A stretch of 64,000 nucleotides of DNA from Streptomyces sp. WAC08241 (GTDB lineage: Bacteria; Actinomycetota; Actinomycetes; Streptomycetales; Streptomycetaceae): positions 62,001 through 126,000 of the forward strand of contig CP042279.1 in NCBI GenBank assembly GCA_007858575.1, written 5' to 3'. Shown one piece after another: positions 43,817 through 53,963 of this stretch. A program made the translations under genes and the position numbers. The number at the start of each line of letters is the position of its first letter. Position 1 is the stretch's first letter. Below the pieces are notes generated by a model. That model saw only the letters and a program-made list of their open reading frames with translations, ran no database searches and was not told where the DNA came from.

Positions 43817-44779
43817 TTACCCGTACAGCCTCCCCAGCCCCCGCGCCGCCTCCGCGAACCGCTCCCGGAGCGCGGCCGGGGCCACCGCCTCCGCCTCCGG
43901 GCCCAGCCCCAGGAGCTGCCCGAAGGCGACCTCCTCGCTCTCCACGCGCAGGACCACCCGCAGCCGGCCGTCGGCCTCCGCCGTGCCCGCCGCGAGTGCC
44001 TCCCCGGCCGCCGCACGGTCCGTCACGTACGGCAGCCGCCGCACGCCCTCCTCCGTCAGGAGCAGCACGGCCTCGGCCCGCAGCAGGAGCGGGTGAACTC
44101 GCGGGAGCGGTCCGCCCAGAAGGCGGGCAGGTCGAAGTCCGGGTCCCGCGCGAAGCGCTCCCCGCCCACCGCCACCGCCGTGAACCGGTCCACCCGGTAC
44201 GTGCGGAACGAACCGTCCGCCCACGCGCACGCGTACCAGACGCCCGCCTTCAGGACGAGCCCGTACGGCCGCAGCTCCCGCTCCACCTCCGTACCGTCCC
44301 TGCGCCGGTAGCCGACCCGGGCGCACCGGTCGTCCCAGACCGCCTCCGCGAGCGCGGGCAGCAGCTCCGGGGTCACCGGCTCCTGGTACCAGCCCGGCGC
44401 GTCCAGGTGGAAGCGCTGGGCCGCCGTGCGGGCGCGTCCCGCAGCGAGGGGAGCAGCGCCGCCGACACCTTCAGACGGGCCGCCGAGGCCGCGTCCTCCA
44501 GGCCCATGTCCCGCAGCGCGCCCGGCAGTCCGGACAGGAACAGCGCCTCCGCCTCGCCCCGGGCGAGCCCGGTGAGCCGCGTGCGGTAGCCGTCGACGAG
44601 CCGGTAGCCGCCGGCCCGGCCCCGGTCCGCGTACACCGGCACCCCCGCCTCCGAGAGCGCGAGCGCGTCCCGGGCGACGGTCCGCTCCGACACCTCCAGC
44701 TCGGCGGCGAGTTCGGCCGCCGTCATCGACGGGCGGGACTGGAGCAGCAGGACCACTTGATGAGGCGGGCGGCGCGCAT
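43817..44779 (-). CDS. WYL-domain transcriptional regulator (frameshifted)
   Basis: About 320 aa DeoR/YafY-type regulator. N-terminal HTH: MRAARLIK, LLLQSRPSMTAAELAAELEV, SERTVARDALALSEAGVPVY and DRGRAGGYRLVDGYRTRLTG. WYL domain: DDRCARVGYRRRDGTEVERE, LRPYGLVLKAGVWYACAWAD, FRTYRVDRFTAVAVGGERF. WCX C-terminus: LRVVLRVESEEVAFGQLLGL and LRERFAEAARGLGRLYG. Frameshifts near 44755, 44435 and 44095. ATG 44779. WYL proteins sense nucleic acid or nucleotide ligands. It is convergent with the SDR gene. Confidence 0.85.
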
Positions 44780-44824
44780 GACTCCATCATGCGTGCCGCC
44801 CGCCCCGTCGGAACCGGAGGGCCC

Positions 44825-47534
44825 TTACAGGCCGTAGCGCTCGCGCGCCTCCTTCACGGCCGACGCCTGCACCTCGCCGCGCCGCGCGAGCTGCGCGAGC
44901 GCCGCGACGACGATCGACTGCGCGTCGACGCCGAAGTGGCGGCGGGCCGCGTCGCGGGTGTCCGAGAGGCCGAAGCCGTCGGCGCCCAGCGAGGACCAGT
45001 CCTGCTCGACCCACTGCGCGATCTGGTCCGGGACCTGGCGCATGTAGTCGGAGACCGCGAGCACCGGGCCCTCGGCGCCGGCCAGGGCCTCGCGGACGTA
45101 CGGGATCCGCTCCTCGCCGCGCAGCAGCGCCGCGTCCGCCTCCAGGGCGTCGCGCCGCAGCTCCGTCCAGGAGGTCGCGGACCACACGTCGGCGGCCACG
45201 CCCCACTCGGCGGCGAGCAGCTTCTGCGCCTCCAGGGCCCAGTGGATGGCCGTGCCGGAGGAGAGGAGCTGGATCCGCGACGGGTTCGCGGGAAGGTCGA
45301 CCCCGGCGGACTCGGCCGTGTTGAAGCGGTACAGGCCCTTGACGATGCCCTCGTCGATCCCGGCCGGCTTGGCGGGCTGCGGCATCGGCTCGTTGTAGAC
45401 CGTGAGGTAGTAGAAGACGTCCCGGTCCTCGCCCTCGGCGGCCTCGCCGTACATCCGGCGCAGACCCTCCTTGACGATGGCCGCGACCTCGTAGGCGAAC
45501 GCCGGGTCGTACGTCAGGGCCGCCGGGTTGGTGGCCGCGATCACCGGCGAGTGGCCGTCGGCGTGCTGGAGGCCCTCGCCGGTCAGGGTGGTGCGGCCGG
45601 CGGTGGCGCCGACGAGGAAGCCGCGGCCGAGCTGGTCGCCGAGCTGCCACATCTGGTCGGCGGTCCGCTGCCAGCCGAACATCGAGTAGAAGATGTAGAA
45701 CGGGATCATCGCCTCGCCGTGCGTGGAGTACGCGGTGGAAGCGGCGATGAAGTCGGCCATCGAACCGGCCTCGGTGATCCCCTCGTTGAGGATCTGGCCG
45801 TTCTTGGCCTCCTTGTAGTACATGAGCTGGTCGCGGTCGACCGGCTCGTACGTCTGCCCCTTCGGCGAGTAGATGCCGAGGGACGGGAAGAGGCTCTCCA
45901 TGCCGAAGGTGCGGGCCTCGTCCGGGACGATCGGGACCCAGCGCCTGCCGGTCTCCTTGTCGCGGATCAGGTCCTTCACCAGGCGCACGAACGCCATGGT
46001 CGTCGCCATCGACTGCGTGCCGGAGCCCTTGTCGAAGGCGGTGAACGCCTTCTCGGCCGGGGCCGGCAGCGGGGCCAGCGGGTGCACGCGGCGGGCCGGG
46101 GCCGGACCGCCGAGCGCCGCGCGGCGCTCCTGGAGGTAGCGGACCTCGGGGAGTCGGCGCCGGGGTGGCCGTAGGGCACCTGGCCGTCGACGAACCGCGC
46201 GTCCGGGATCGGGAGCCCGAGGAGGTCCCGCATGTTCTTGAACTCGTCGGTGGAGAGCTTCTTCATCTGGTGGTTCGCGTTCTTCGACGCGAAGCCCTCA
46301 CCGAGGGTGAAGCCCTTGACGGTCTGCGCGAGGATGACCGTCGGCGCGCCCTTGAACTCCAGGGCGGCCTTGTACGCGGCGTACACCTTGCGCGGCTCGT
46401 GGCCGCCGCGGGAGAGGTGGAAGCACTCCAGGATCTTGTCGTCGCTCAGCAGCTTCGCCATCTCGACGAGCGCCGGCTCCTTGCCGAAGAAGTCCTGGCG
46501 GATGTAGGCGGCGTCGCGGGTCTGGTACGTCTGGACCTGCGCGTCCGGCACCTCGCGGAGGCGGCGGACCAGGGCGCCGGTGGTGTCGAGCGCGAACAGC
46601 TCGTCCCAGGCGTTGCCCCACAGCGACTTCACGACGTTCCAGCCGGCGCCGCGGAACTGGGCCTCCAGCTCCTGCACGATCTTGAAGTTGGCGCGGACCG
46701 GGCCGTCGAGGCGCTGCAGGTTGCAGTTGATGACGAAGGTCAGGTTGTCCAGACCCTCGCGGGCCGCGAGCGCGAGGGCCGCGGTCGACTCGGGCTCGTC
46801 CATCTCGCCGTCGCCGAGGAACGCCCACACGTGCGAGGCGGAGACGTCCTTGATGGCGCGGTTGGTCAGGTAGCGGTTGAAGCGCGCCTGGTAGATCGCG
46901 GAGAGCGGGCCCAGACCCATGGAGACGGTCGGGAACTCCCACAGCCAGGGGAGGCGGCGCGGGTGCGGGTAGGAGGGCAGGCCGTCGCCGCCGGACTCCT
47001 GCCGGAAGTTGTCGAGGTGCCCTCGTTCAGGCGCCCGTCGAGGAAGGCGCGGGCGTAGATGCCGGGGAGGCGTGGCCCTGGATGTAGAGCTGGTCGCCGG
47101 AGCCGGGGGCGTCCTGCGACTCCTTGCCCTTGAAGAAGTGGTTGAAGCCCGTCTCGTACAGCCAGGCCGCGGAGGCGAAGGTGGCGATGTGGCCGCCGAC
47201 GCCGTACTTGGAACCGCGGGAGACCATCGCGGCCGCGTTCCAGCGGTTCCACGCGGTGATCCTCCGCTCCATCTCTCGTCGCCGCCGGACTCGGTGACCG
47301 AGGGCTCGGCGGAGGTGGGGATGGTGTTGACGTAGTCCGTCTCCAGGAGCTTGGGAGGGCGAGGCCCGCGCCCTCGGCGTGCTGGAGCGTGCGGCGCATC
47401 AGGTAGGCGGCCCGGTGCGGGCCGGCGGCCTTGGTGACGGCGTCCAGGGAGGCCGCCCACTCGGCGGTCTCCTCGGTGTCACGGTCCGGGAGCTGGTCGA
47501 GCTCGCTCGGAATCTTGCCTACGGGATCGGTCAT
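44825..47534 (-). CDS. aceE: Pyruvate dehydrogenase E1, homodimeric type (frameshifted)
   Basis: Thiamine-diphosphate enzyme that decarboxylates pyruvate and loads acetyl onto lipoyl E2; about 900 aa. Landmarks: [60 protein letters not shown] (substrate/TPP region), the TPP motif [12 protein letters not shown]...[29 protein letters not shown] and the C-terminal [20 protein letters not shown]. Indels near 47350, 47280, 47070, 47020 and 46155. ATG 47534, TAA 44827-44825. A promoter with a palindrome in its spacer lies about 80-115 bp upstream, and a GntR regulator is the next gene upstream. Confidence 0.93.
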
Positions 47535-47619
47535 GATCGCCGCCTTCCGGACAGGTGGGGTGGAGATGGGGCCCTTGTCTGGCAGGACAGGGCGAAGGGC
47601 CGGGTGTGGCCCGCCGAAG

Positions 47620-47649
47620 ACTGTAAACCGGCGATCGATGATCGATCAA
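47620..47649 (-). promoter_or_regulatory. aceE promoter with palindrome in the spacer
   Basis: Minus strand: -35 TTGATC (47649-47644), 18-bp spacer, -10 TACAGT (47625-47620). The spacer and -35 overlap a 15-bp palindrome GATCGAT-n-ATCGATC (47633-47647), a position where a repressor would block the polymerase. The rest of the 47535-47813 gap shows GC-rich inverted sequence (GGCACCGGGTGCC-type near 47700) but no gene. Confidence 0.55.
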
Positions 47650-47813
47650 AGGGTTGAAGGCGAAAACCTCTTCAGATCGAGAAAGTCGGCACAGGGTGCC
47701 GCGAAAAGGGCACCCGGTGCCTTGTTTTCGCAGGTGAGGGCGGTTCTCTGAGGGGCGCGCGCACGGATGAGCGGGTGTACGGGCACGGACGAGGCGGCGT
47801 ACGGGCATGAGGA

Positions 47814-47837
47814 AGCGGGCCCCCGAAGGGACCCGCT
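47814..47837 (-). terminator. Hairpin terminator after the GntR gene
   Basis: AGCGGGCCCC / GGGACCCGCT with a 4-nt loop and one wobble pair, 20 bp after the GntR stop. Confidence 0.6.
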
Positions 47838-47856
47838 CAGGGGGAGGGAGGAGGCG

Positions 47857-48479
47857 TCAGGCGCGCGGCGCGCAGCCCAGGACGTGCGCCTTCACCAGGG
47901 CGCCGATGTTCGGGTCGCCCCGCCGGAAGGCCTCCACCAGGTCCTGGTGCTCCTCCGCGTACGACTTCTGGACCGTCCCCAGCCAGCGGATCGAGAGCGC
48001 CGTGAAGACCTCGATGCCGAGCGTCTCCCAGGTGTGCAGCAGCACGGCGTTCCCCGCGGCCTTCACCAGCTCCCGGTGGAAGGCCACCGTGTGCCGCACC
48101 TGCGCCGTCCCGTCCGAGGCCGCGTCCGCCTCGTACAGGGCCGCCACGTGCGGCTCCAGGGCCGAGCAGTCCGCCGAGAGGCGTCCGGCCGCCAGCTCGG
48201 CCGCGATCTGCTCCAGACCGGCCCGTACGGGGTAGCTCTCCTCCAGGTCGGCCGCGGTGAGGTTGCGGACCCGGACGCCCTTGTTGGGCGCCGACTCGAT
48301 CAGCCGCAGCGACTCCAGCTCGCGCAGCGCCTCGCGGACCGGGGTCTGGCTGACCTCCAGCTCGGTCGCGATCCGGCGCTCCACGATCCGCTCGCCCGGC
48401 TTCCAGCGGCCGCTGACGATCCCCTCCACGATGTGCTCGCGGACTGTTCGCGCAGCGAGTGGACGACGGGGACGGTCAT
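47857..48479 (-). CDS. GntR-family (FadR/FCD subgroup) regulator next to aceE (one frameshift)
   Basis: About 208 aa. MTVPVVHSLREQ then, after one missing base near 48445, HIVEGIVSGRWKPGERIVER, RIATELEVSQTPVREALREL (winged HTH) and the FCD effector domain: LTAADLEESYPVRAGLEQIA, VAFHRELVKAAGNAVLLHTW and FTALSIRWLGTVQKSYAEEH. Histidines and Asp of FCD metal sites are present (AAFHRELV-type, HTW, EEHQDLVEAF). Same direction as aceE; E. coli PdhR, also a GntR/FCD protein, controls aceEF-lpd, so a similar role is plausible. The ligand is unknown. Confidence 0.85.
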
Positions 48480-48517
48480 GAAGGGCTCCTCGGGGAGTGT
48501 TGACCCTTAGACAATAC

Positions 48518-48555
48518 GGCGCCCCCGTCCGGAAACACTTCCGGACGGGGGCGCC
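48518..48555 (-). terminator. 17-bp perfect hairpin terminator after sucB
   Basis: Stem GGCGCCCCCGTCCGGAA / TTCCGGACGGGGGCGCC with ACAC loop, 50 bp beyond the sucB stop and just upstream of the GntR gene. Confidence 0.85.
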
Positions 48556-48606
48556 GCAGGTGAGGCTCGTTACGTTGCGGTCGGGCCGGAGCCCGCCCGC
48601 ACGCGA

Positions 48607-50428
48607 CTACAGGCCGAGGTCGACCTCGAACTCGCCGGCCTCCAGGATCGCCTTGACGGCCGTCAGGTAGCGGGCGGCGTCGGCGCCGTCCACCAGACGG
48701 TGGTCGTAGGACAGCGCGACGTACGTCATGTCGCGGATCGCGATCGTCTCGCCCAGGTCCGGGTGATTGATCACGACCGGACGGCGCACGGTGGCGCCGA
48801 TGCCCAGGATGGCGACCTGGTTCGGGGGCACGATGATCGTGTCGAACAGCGCCGCGCGAACCGGTGTTGGAGATGGTGAAGGTCGCGCCGGCCAGGTCGT
48901 CCGGCGTGATCTTGCTGGCGCGCACGGCGCCGGCCAGCTCCGCGGTCTTCTTCGAGATGCCGGCGATGTTGAGGTCGCCCGCACCCTTGATGACCGGGGT
49001 CATCAGACCCTTCTCGGAGTCCACCGCGATACCGATGTTCTCGGTGTCGAAGTAGGTGATCGTGCCCTCGTCCTCGTTGATCCGGGCGTTGATGACCGGG
49101 TGGGCCTTCAGCGCCTGGGCCGCCGCCTTCACGAAGAACGGCATCGGGGAGAGCTTGACGCCCTCACGGGCGGCGAAGGCGTCCTTGGCGCGGGCGCGCA
49201 GCTTCATCAGCTTGGTGATGTCGACCTCGACGACCGAGGTGAGCTGGGCCTGGCCGTGCAGCGCCTTCATCATGTTGTCGCCGATGACCTTGCGCATGCG
49301 GGTCATCTTGACGGTCTGGCCGCGCAGCGGGGAGGACTCCAGGGCGGGAGCCTTCGGCGCGGCGGCGGCCGGGGCCGGGGCGGCGGCCGGAGCCTGGGCG
49401 GCCTTCTTGGCCTCGGCGGCCGCGAGGACGTCCTGCTTGCGGATGCGGCCGCCGACGCCGGAGCCCTTGACGGAGCCCAGGTCGACACCGTTCTCGGTGG
49501 CGAGCTTGCGGACCAGCGGGGTCACGTACGCGCCGTCCTCAGCGGGAGCCGCCGGGGCCGGGGTGGACGGGACCGGGGTGACCACGGCCGGGGCGAGGGA
49601 CGGCGCGGCCTGGGCCGGAGCGGCCGGAGCCGGGGCCTGGGCCGGGGCGGCCGGAGCCGGAGTCGGGGCGGGCGCCGGGGCGGCGGGAGCGGCCGGGGCG
49701 GGCGCCGGGGCCGGAGCCGCCAGGGCCTCCTCCTGCTTCGGGGCCGGAGCGGCCTCGGGGCCGGGGCCTCCTGCGCCGGAGCGGCGGCCGGGGCCGAGCC
49801 CGCGGCGCCGATGACGGCCAGCTTGGCGCCGACCTCGGCGGTCTCGTCCTCGTTGACGACGATCTCCAGGAGGACACCGGAGGCCGGGGCCGGGATCTCG
49901 GTGTCGACCTTGTCCGTGGAGACCTCCAGCAGCGGCTCGTCGGCCTCGACGGTCTCGCCGACCGACTTCAGCCAGCGGGTCACGGTGCCCTCGGTGACGG
50001 ACTCGCCCAGGGCGGGCAGCACGACGTCGGTGCCCTCGGCGGAACCGCCGCCGGAGGCGGCCTCGGCCGTCGGGGCCGGGGCGGGCTGCTCGGTCTCGGT
50101 GGACGGCTCGGCCTGCGGGGCCTCCGGAGCCGGGGCCTCCTGCGCCGGAGCGGACTCGGCGGCCGGGGCCTTGGCCTCGGCGGAGTCGCCGGAGCCGTCG
50201 TCGATGATGGCCAGCTCGGCGCCGACCTCGACCGTCTCGTCCTCGGCGACCTTGATGGAGGCCAGGATGCCCGAGGCGGGGCGGGGATCTCGGTGTCGAC
50301 CTTGTCGGTCGAGACCTCGAGCAGCGGCTCGTCGGCCTCGACGCGCTCGCCCTCGGCCTTGAGCCAGCGGGTGACGGTGCCTCGGTGACGCTCTCGCCGA
50401 GCGCCGGCAGGGTTACGGAAACCGACAT
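48607..50428 (-). CDS. sucB: Dihydrolipoamide acyltransferase E2 (SucB/AceF type) with two lipoyl domains (frameshifted)
   Basis: Core of a 2-oxoacid dehydrogenase complex, about 600 aa. Two lipoyl domains, each beginning with [22 protein letters not shown] sequence and carrying the lipoylated Lys in [12 protein letters not shown] (residues about 38-48 and 150-160). An Ala/Pro linker between them and a longer one after the second. Then the E3-binding domain ([35 protein letters not shown]) and the catalytic domain with [17 protein letters not shown]. Frameshifts near 50385, 50280, 49760 and 48855. TAG 48609-48607. Linker composition drifts in repeat number. Sits in one run with lpdA. Confidence 0.92.
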
Positions 50429-50490
50429 GGTTTCAGTTGCTCCTAACGAATTGCGGAAAGTGGTCGTCGCGCCCTGTGATGACGTGAGCG

Positions 50491-51877
50491 TCAGTCGTGG
50501 GAGTGCAGCGGCTTGCCGGCCAGGGCCAGGTGGGCCTCGCCGAGCGCCTCGTTCTGCGTCGGGTGGGCGTGGATGAGCTGCGCGACCTCACGGCAGCGCC
50601 TCCCAGTTGTAGATGAGCTGCGCTTCGCCGACCTGCTCGCCCATGCGGTCACCGACCATGTGGACGCCGACCACGGCACCGTCCTTGACCTGGACGAGCT
50701 TGATCTCGCCCGCGGTCTTCAGGATCTTGCTCTTGCCGTTGCCCGCGAGGTTGTACTTCAGGGCCACGACCTTGTCCGCGCCGTAGATCTCCTTGGCCTT
50801 GGCCTCGGTGATGCCGACGGAGGCGACCTCGGGGTGGCAGTACGTCACCCGCGGCACGCCGTCGTAGTCGATCGGGACGGTCTTCAGGCCGGCCAGGCGC
50901 TCGGCGACGAGGATGCCCTCGGCGAAGCCGACGTGCGCGAGCTGGAGGGTCGGGACGAGGTCGCCCACGGCCGAGACCGTCTCCACGTTGGTGCGCATGT
51001 ACTCGTCGACCAGGACGTAGCCGCGGTCCATGGCGACGCCCTGCTCCTCGTAGCCCAGACCGGCGGAGACCGGGCCGCGGCCGATGGCGACCAGGAGGAC
51101 CTCGGCCTCGAAGGTCTTGCCGTCGGCCAGGGTGACCTTCACGCCGTTGTCGGTGTACTCGGCGGACTGGAAGAAGGTGCCGAGGTTGAACTTGATGCCG
51201 CGCTTGCGGAACGCGCGCTCAAGGAGCTTCGAGCTGTTCTCGTCCTCGACCGGCACCAGGTGCTTCATGCCCTCGATGACGGTGACGTCGGTGCCGAAGG
51301 ACTTCCACGCCGAGGCGAACTCGACGCCGATGACGCCGCCGCCCAGGATGATCGCGGACTCCGGGACCCGGTCCAGGGTCAGCGCGTGGTCCGAGGTGAT
51401 GATCCGGTTGCCGTCGATCTCCAGGCCCGGCAGCGACTTCGGCACGGAGCCCGTGGCGAGGAGGACGTGACGCCCCTGGACGCGGCGGCCGTCCACGTCG
51501 ACGGAGGTCGGGGAGGAGAGGTGACCCGTGCCCTCGATGTAGGTCACCTTGCGGGAGGCGACGAGACCCTGGAGGCCCTTGTAGAGGCCCGCGATCACGT
51601 CGTCCTTGTACTTGTGCACGCCCTTGATGTCGATGCCCTCGAAGGAGGCCTTGACACCGAACTGCTCCGCCTCGCGCGCCTGGTCGGCGACCTCGCCGGC
51701 GTGGAGCAGGGCCTTCGTCGGGATGCAGCCGTTGTGCAGGCAGGTGCCGCCGAGCTTGTTCTTCTCGATCAGTGCGACGTCCAGGCCCAGCTGCGCTCCG
51801 CGCAGCGCCGCGGCGTAACCGCCGCTACCGCCGCCGAGGATCACTAGGTCGAAAACGGTGCTGGCGTCGTTCGCCAC
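50491..51877 (-). CDS. lpdA: Dihydrolipoamide dehydrogenase E3 (one frameshift near 3' end)
   Basis: Flavoprotein that reoxidises dihydrolipoyl groups, about 462 aa. FAD motif VILGGGSGGYAAALRGAQLG (residues 11-30), redox-active cysteines in GGTCLHNGCIPTKAL, NAD-binding ILGGGVIGVEFASAWKSF, VSAVGDLVPTLQLAHVG and the interface motif with the C-terminal HAHPTQNEALGEAHLAL. Indel near 50600. GTG 51877 is chosen because GGAGGA lies six bases before it; an upstream ATG at 51919 adds an unlikely sequence. Directly upstream of sucB in the same direction. Confidence 0.93.
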
Positions 51878-52087
51878 GTCACGTCCTCCATGCATGTGCG
51901 CTCGTCGCCGGTCGTCCATGACCGGGCGGCGGCTGGTGTTCGGCCGCTATATTTTCGGCCCTGTGATGGGGGCCCTGTCCTGCCGAGAACCCATCTTCGC
52001 ACTTGTTGACGGATGGCGGGACGCGGGGCCGTTCTCCGAGACGGCCGGTCGACCGTGCGGAGGGTCCCGGACGGCGGGAACGCGACG

Positions 52088-52122
52088 GGGACGGCCCCGG
52101 GCACGCAGCCCGGGGCCGTCCC
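52088..52122 (-). terminator. Hairpin terminator after pepA
   Basis: 15-bp perfect stem GGGACGGCCCCGGGC / GCCCGGGGCCGTCCC with loop ACGCA, 23 bp after the pepA stop. Confidence 0.8.
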
Positions 52123-52144
52123 GTCACGCGGGGTCACACGGTGC

Positions 52145-53649
52145 TCAGAGCTCGCCCTCGGCGGCCCGCTCGGCCAGGCGCACCAGGGTGCGGACCGAGG
52201 AGCCGGTGCCGCCCTTGGGGGTGTAGCCGTACGGGGCGCCCTCGTGGTAGGCCGGGCCCGCGATGTCCAGGTGGGCCCAGGCGATGCCCTCGCCCACGAA
52301 CTCCTGGAGGAAGAGGCCGGCGACCAGGCCGCCGCCCATCCGCTCGCCCATGTTCGCGATGTCGGCGGTGGGGAGTCCATGCCCTTGCGCAGGTCCGCCG
52401 GGAGCGGCATCGGCCAGGACGCCTCGCCGACCTCCTCCGCGATCTCGTGGATCGTGGAGCGGAACTCGTCGTCGTTGGCCATGATGCCGAAGGTGCGGCT
52501 GCCGAGCGCCATCATCATCGCGCCGGTCAGGGTCGCCACGTCGACGATCGCGTCCGGGTTCTCCTCGGAGGCGCGGGTCAGCGCGTCGGCCAGGACGAGG
52601 CGGCCCTCGGCGTCGGTGTTCAGGACCTCGACGGTCTTGCCGCTGTACATGCGCAGCACGTCGCCCGGGCGGGTGGCGGAGCCGGACGGCATGTTCTCGG
52701 CGAGCGCCAGCCAGCCGGTGACGTTGGCCTCCAGGCCGAGGCGGGCCGCGGCGACGACGGTGGAGAACACGGCGGCGGCGCCGCTCATGTCGCACTTCAT
52801 CGTCTCGTTGTGGCCGGCCGGCTTCAGGGAGATGCCGCCCGAGTCGTAGGTGATGCCCTTGCCGACCAGGGCGAGGGTCTTCTCCGCCTTCGGGTGGGTG
52901 TAGGCGACGCGGACCAGGCGCGGCGGGTTCTCCGAGCCGGCGCCGACGCCGAGGATGCCGCCGTAGCCGCCCTTGGCGAGCGCCTTCTCGTCGAGGACCT
53001 GGACCTTGAGGCCGTGCTCCTTGCCGGCGGTCTGCACCGCGGCGGCGAAGGCGGCCGGGGTCAGGTCGTTCGGCGGGGTGTTGATCAGGTCGCGGGCGCG
53101 GTTGATCTCCTCCGCGACGGCCTGGGCGCGCTCGGCGGCGGCCTTGTGGGCCTTGTCGCGCGGCTTGGCGCCGAGCAGGGCGACTCGGCGAGCGGCCGCT
53201 TCGCGTCCTTGCCGACCTCCTGGTACGCGGTGAAGGCGTACGCGCCGAGCAGGGCGCCCTCCGCGACGGCGGAGACGGCCTCGGCCTCGGCGACCGGCAG
53301 GGCGAACGCGGCCTTCTTCGTGCCGAAGAGGGCGCGGGCGGCGGTGCCGGCGGCACGGCGCAGGGTCTCCGTGCCGAACGCCTCGCCGTCGGCGGGGGCA
53401 CCGCCCAGGCCCACGGCCAGGACGACGGGGCCTTGAGACCGGCGGGGCGGGCAGCTTGGTCGCCTCACCCTCGGCACCCGAGGCGCCCAGGGTCTCCAGG
53501 ACGGCGGCGAGCCGGCCTTCGAAGGCCTTGTCCACGGCCTCGGCGCCCGGAGCGACGATCAGCTCCTTCCCGGACTTGGCGACGCCGACCACGAGGGCGT
53601 CGGCGCGCAGCGTCGCCGCGCCGGCAGTGCTGAGAGTGAGAGCAGTCAC
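52145..53649 (-). CDS. pepA: Leucyl aminopeptidase, M17 (frameshifted)
   Basis: Cytoplasmic zinc/manganese aminopeptidase, about 505 aa. Starts GTG 53649 (VTALTLSTAGAATLRADALV). Catalytic domain landmarks: GKGITYDSGGISLKPAGHNE (metal-binding Lys/Asp), KCDMSGAAAVFSTV, LAENMPSGSATRPGDVL, the M17 signature NTDAEGRLVLADAL, TLTGAMMMALGSRTFGIMAN and HLDIAGPAYHEGAPYGYTPK. Frameshifts near 53435, 53185 and 52370. Single gene between lpdA and the polysaccharide cluster, divergent from the latter. Confidence 0.93.
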
Positions 53650-53963
53650 GGTGGTGAATTCTCGCTTCCATTGAGTTCTGTGGCGGTCGAGGGATGGGCC
53701 GACCGTGCCCGCCGCATCGTATTTCGGCCCGGAGAGCGCCGGGAACGAGCCTACGCTCGCTCACCCGGTTCGCTCACGGCGGCGCTGATTCACTCATCCG
53801 TGGTGTCTCTTTCATGTTTACCGGCCAGGATCGGGCGGCTCCTTCACACTCTCCTCATTCACGCAAGGGCGACACCCTCGCCTTCGCGCCATCTGCAACA
53901 TCTCCACAGGTTCGCCCGGTCCCGTCCCGGCCCGGCGCGGTCCTGCAGAGGGGGAAACCACCG
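53650..53963. other. Divergent regulatory region between pepA and the polysaccharide cluster
   Basis: 314 bp without a gene. It must hold both promoters. AAT-rich stretches near 53795 (GATTCACTCATCC) and GTTTACC near 53817 stand out against the GC-rich surroundings, but I cannot assign -35/-10 pairs with confidence. A start for the rightward gene could also be placed further left (53694), with no ribosome-binding support. Confidence 0.5.

Noticed and set aside
47633..47647. GATC-rich palindrome as a methylation or restriction hotspot
   Set aside because: Its place in the spacer of a plausible promoter makes an operator more likely; one isolated site gives no support for a modification hotspot.
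48480..48517. A match of the aceE palindrome upstream of the GntR gene
   Set aside because: Only a loose TTG...CAA pattern (TTGTCTAAGGGTCAA) is present; it does not share the GATCGAT core.
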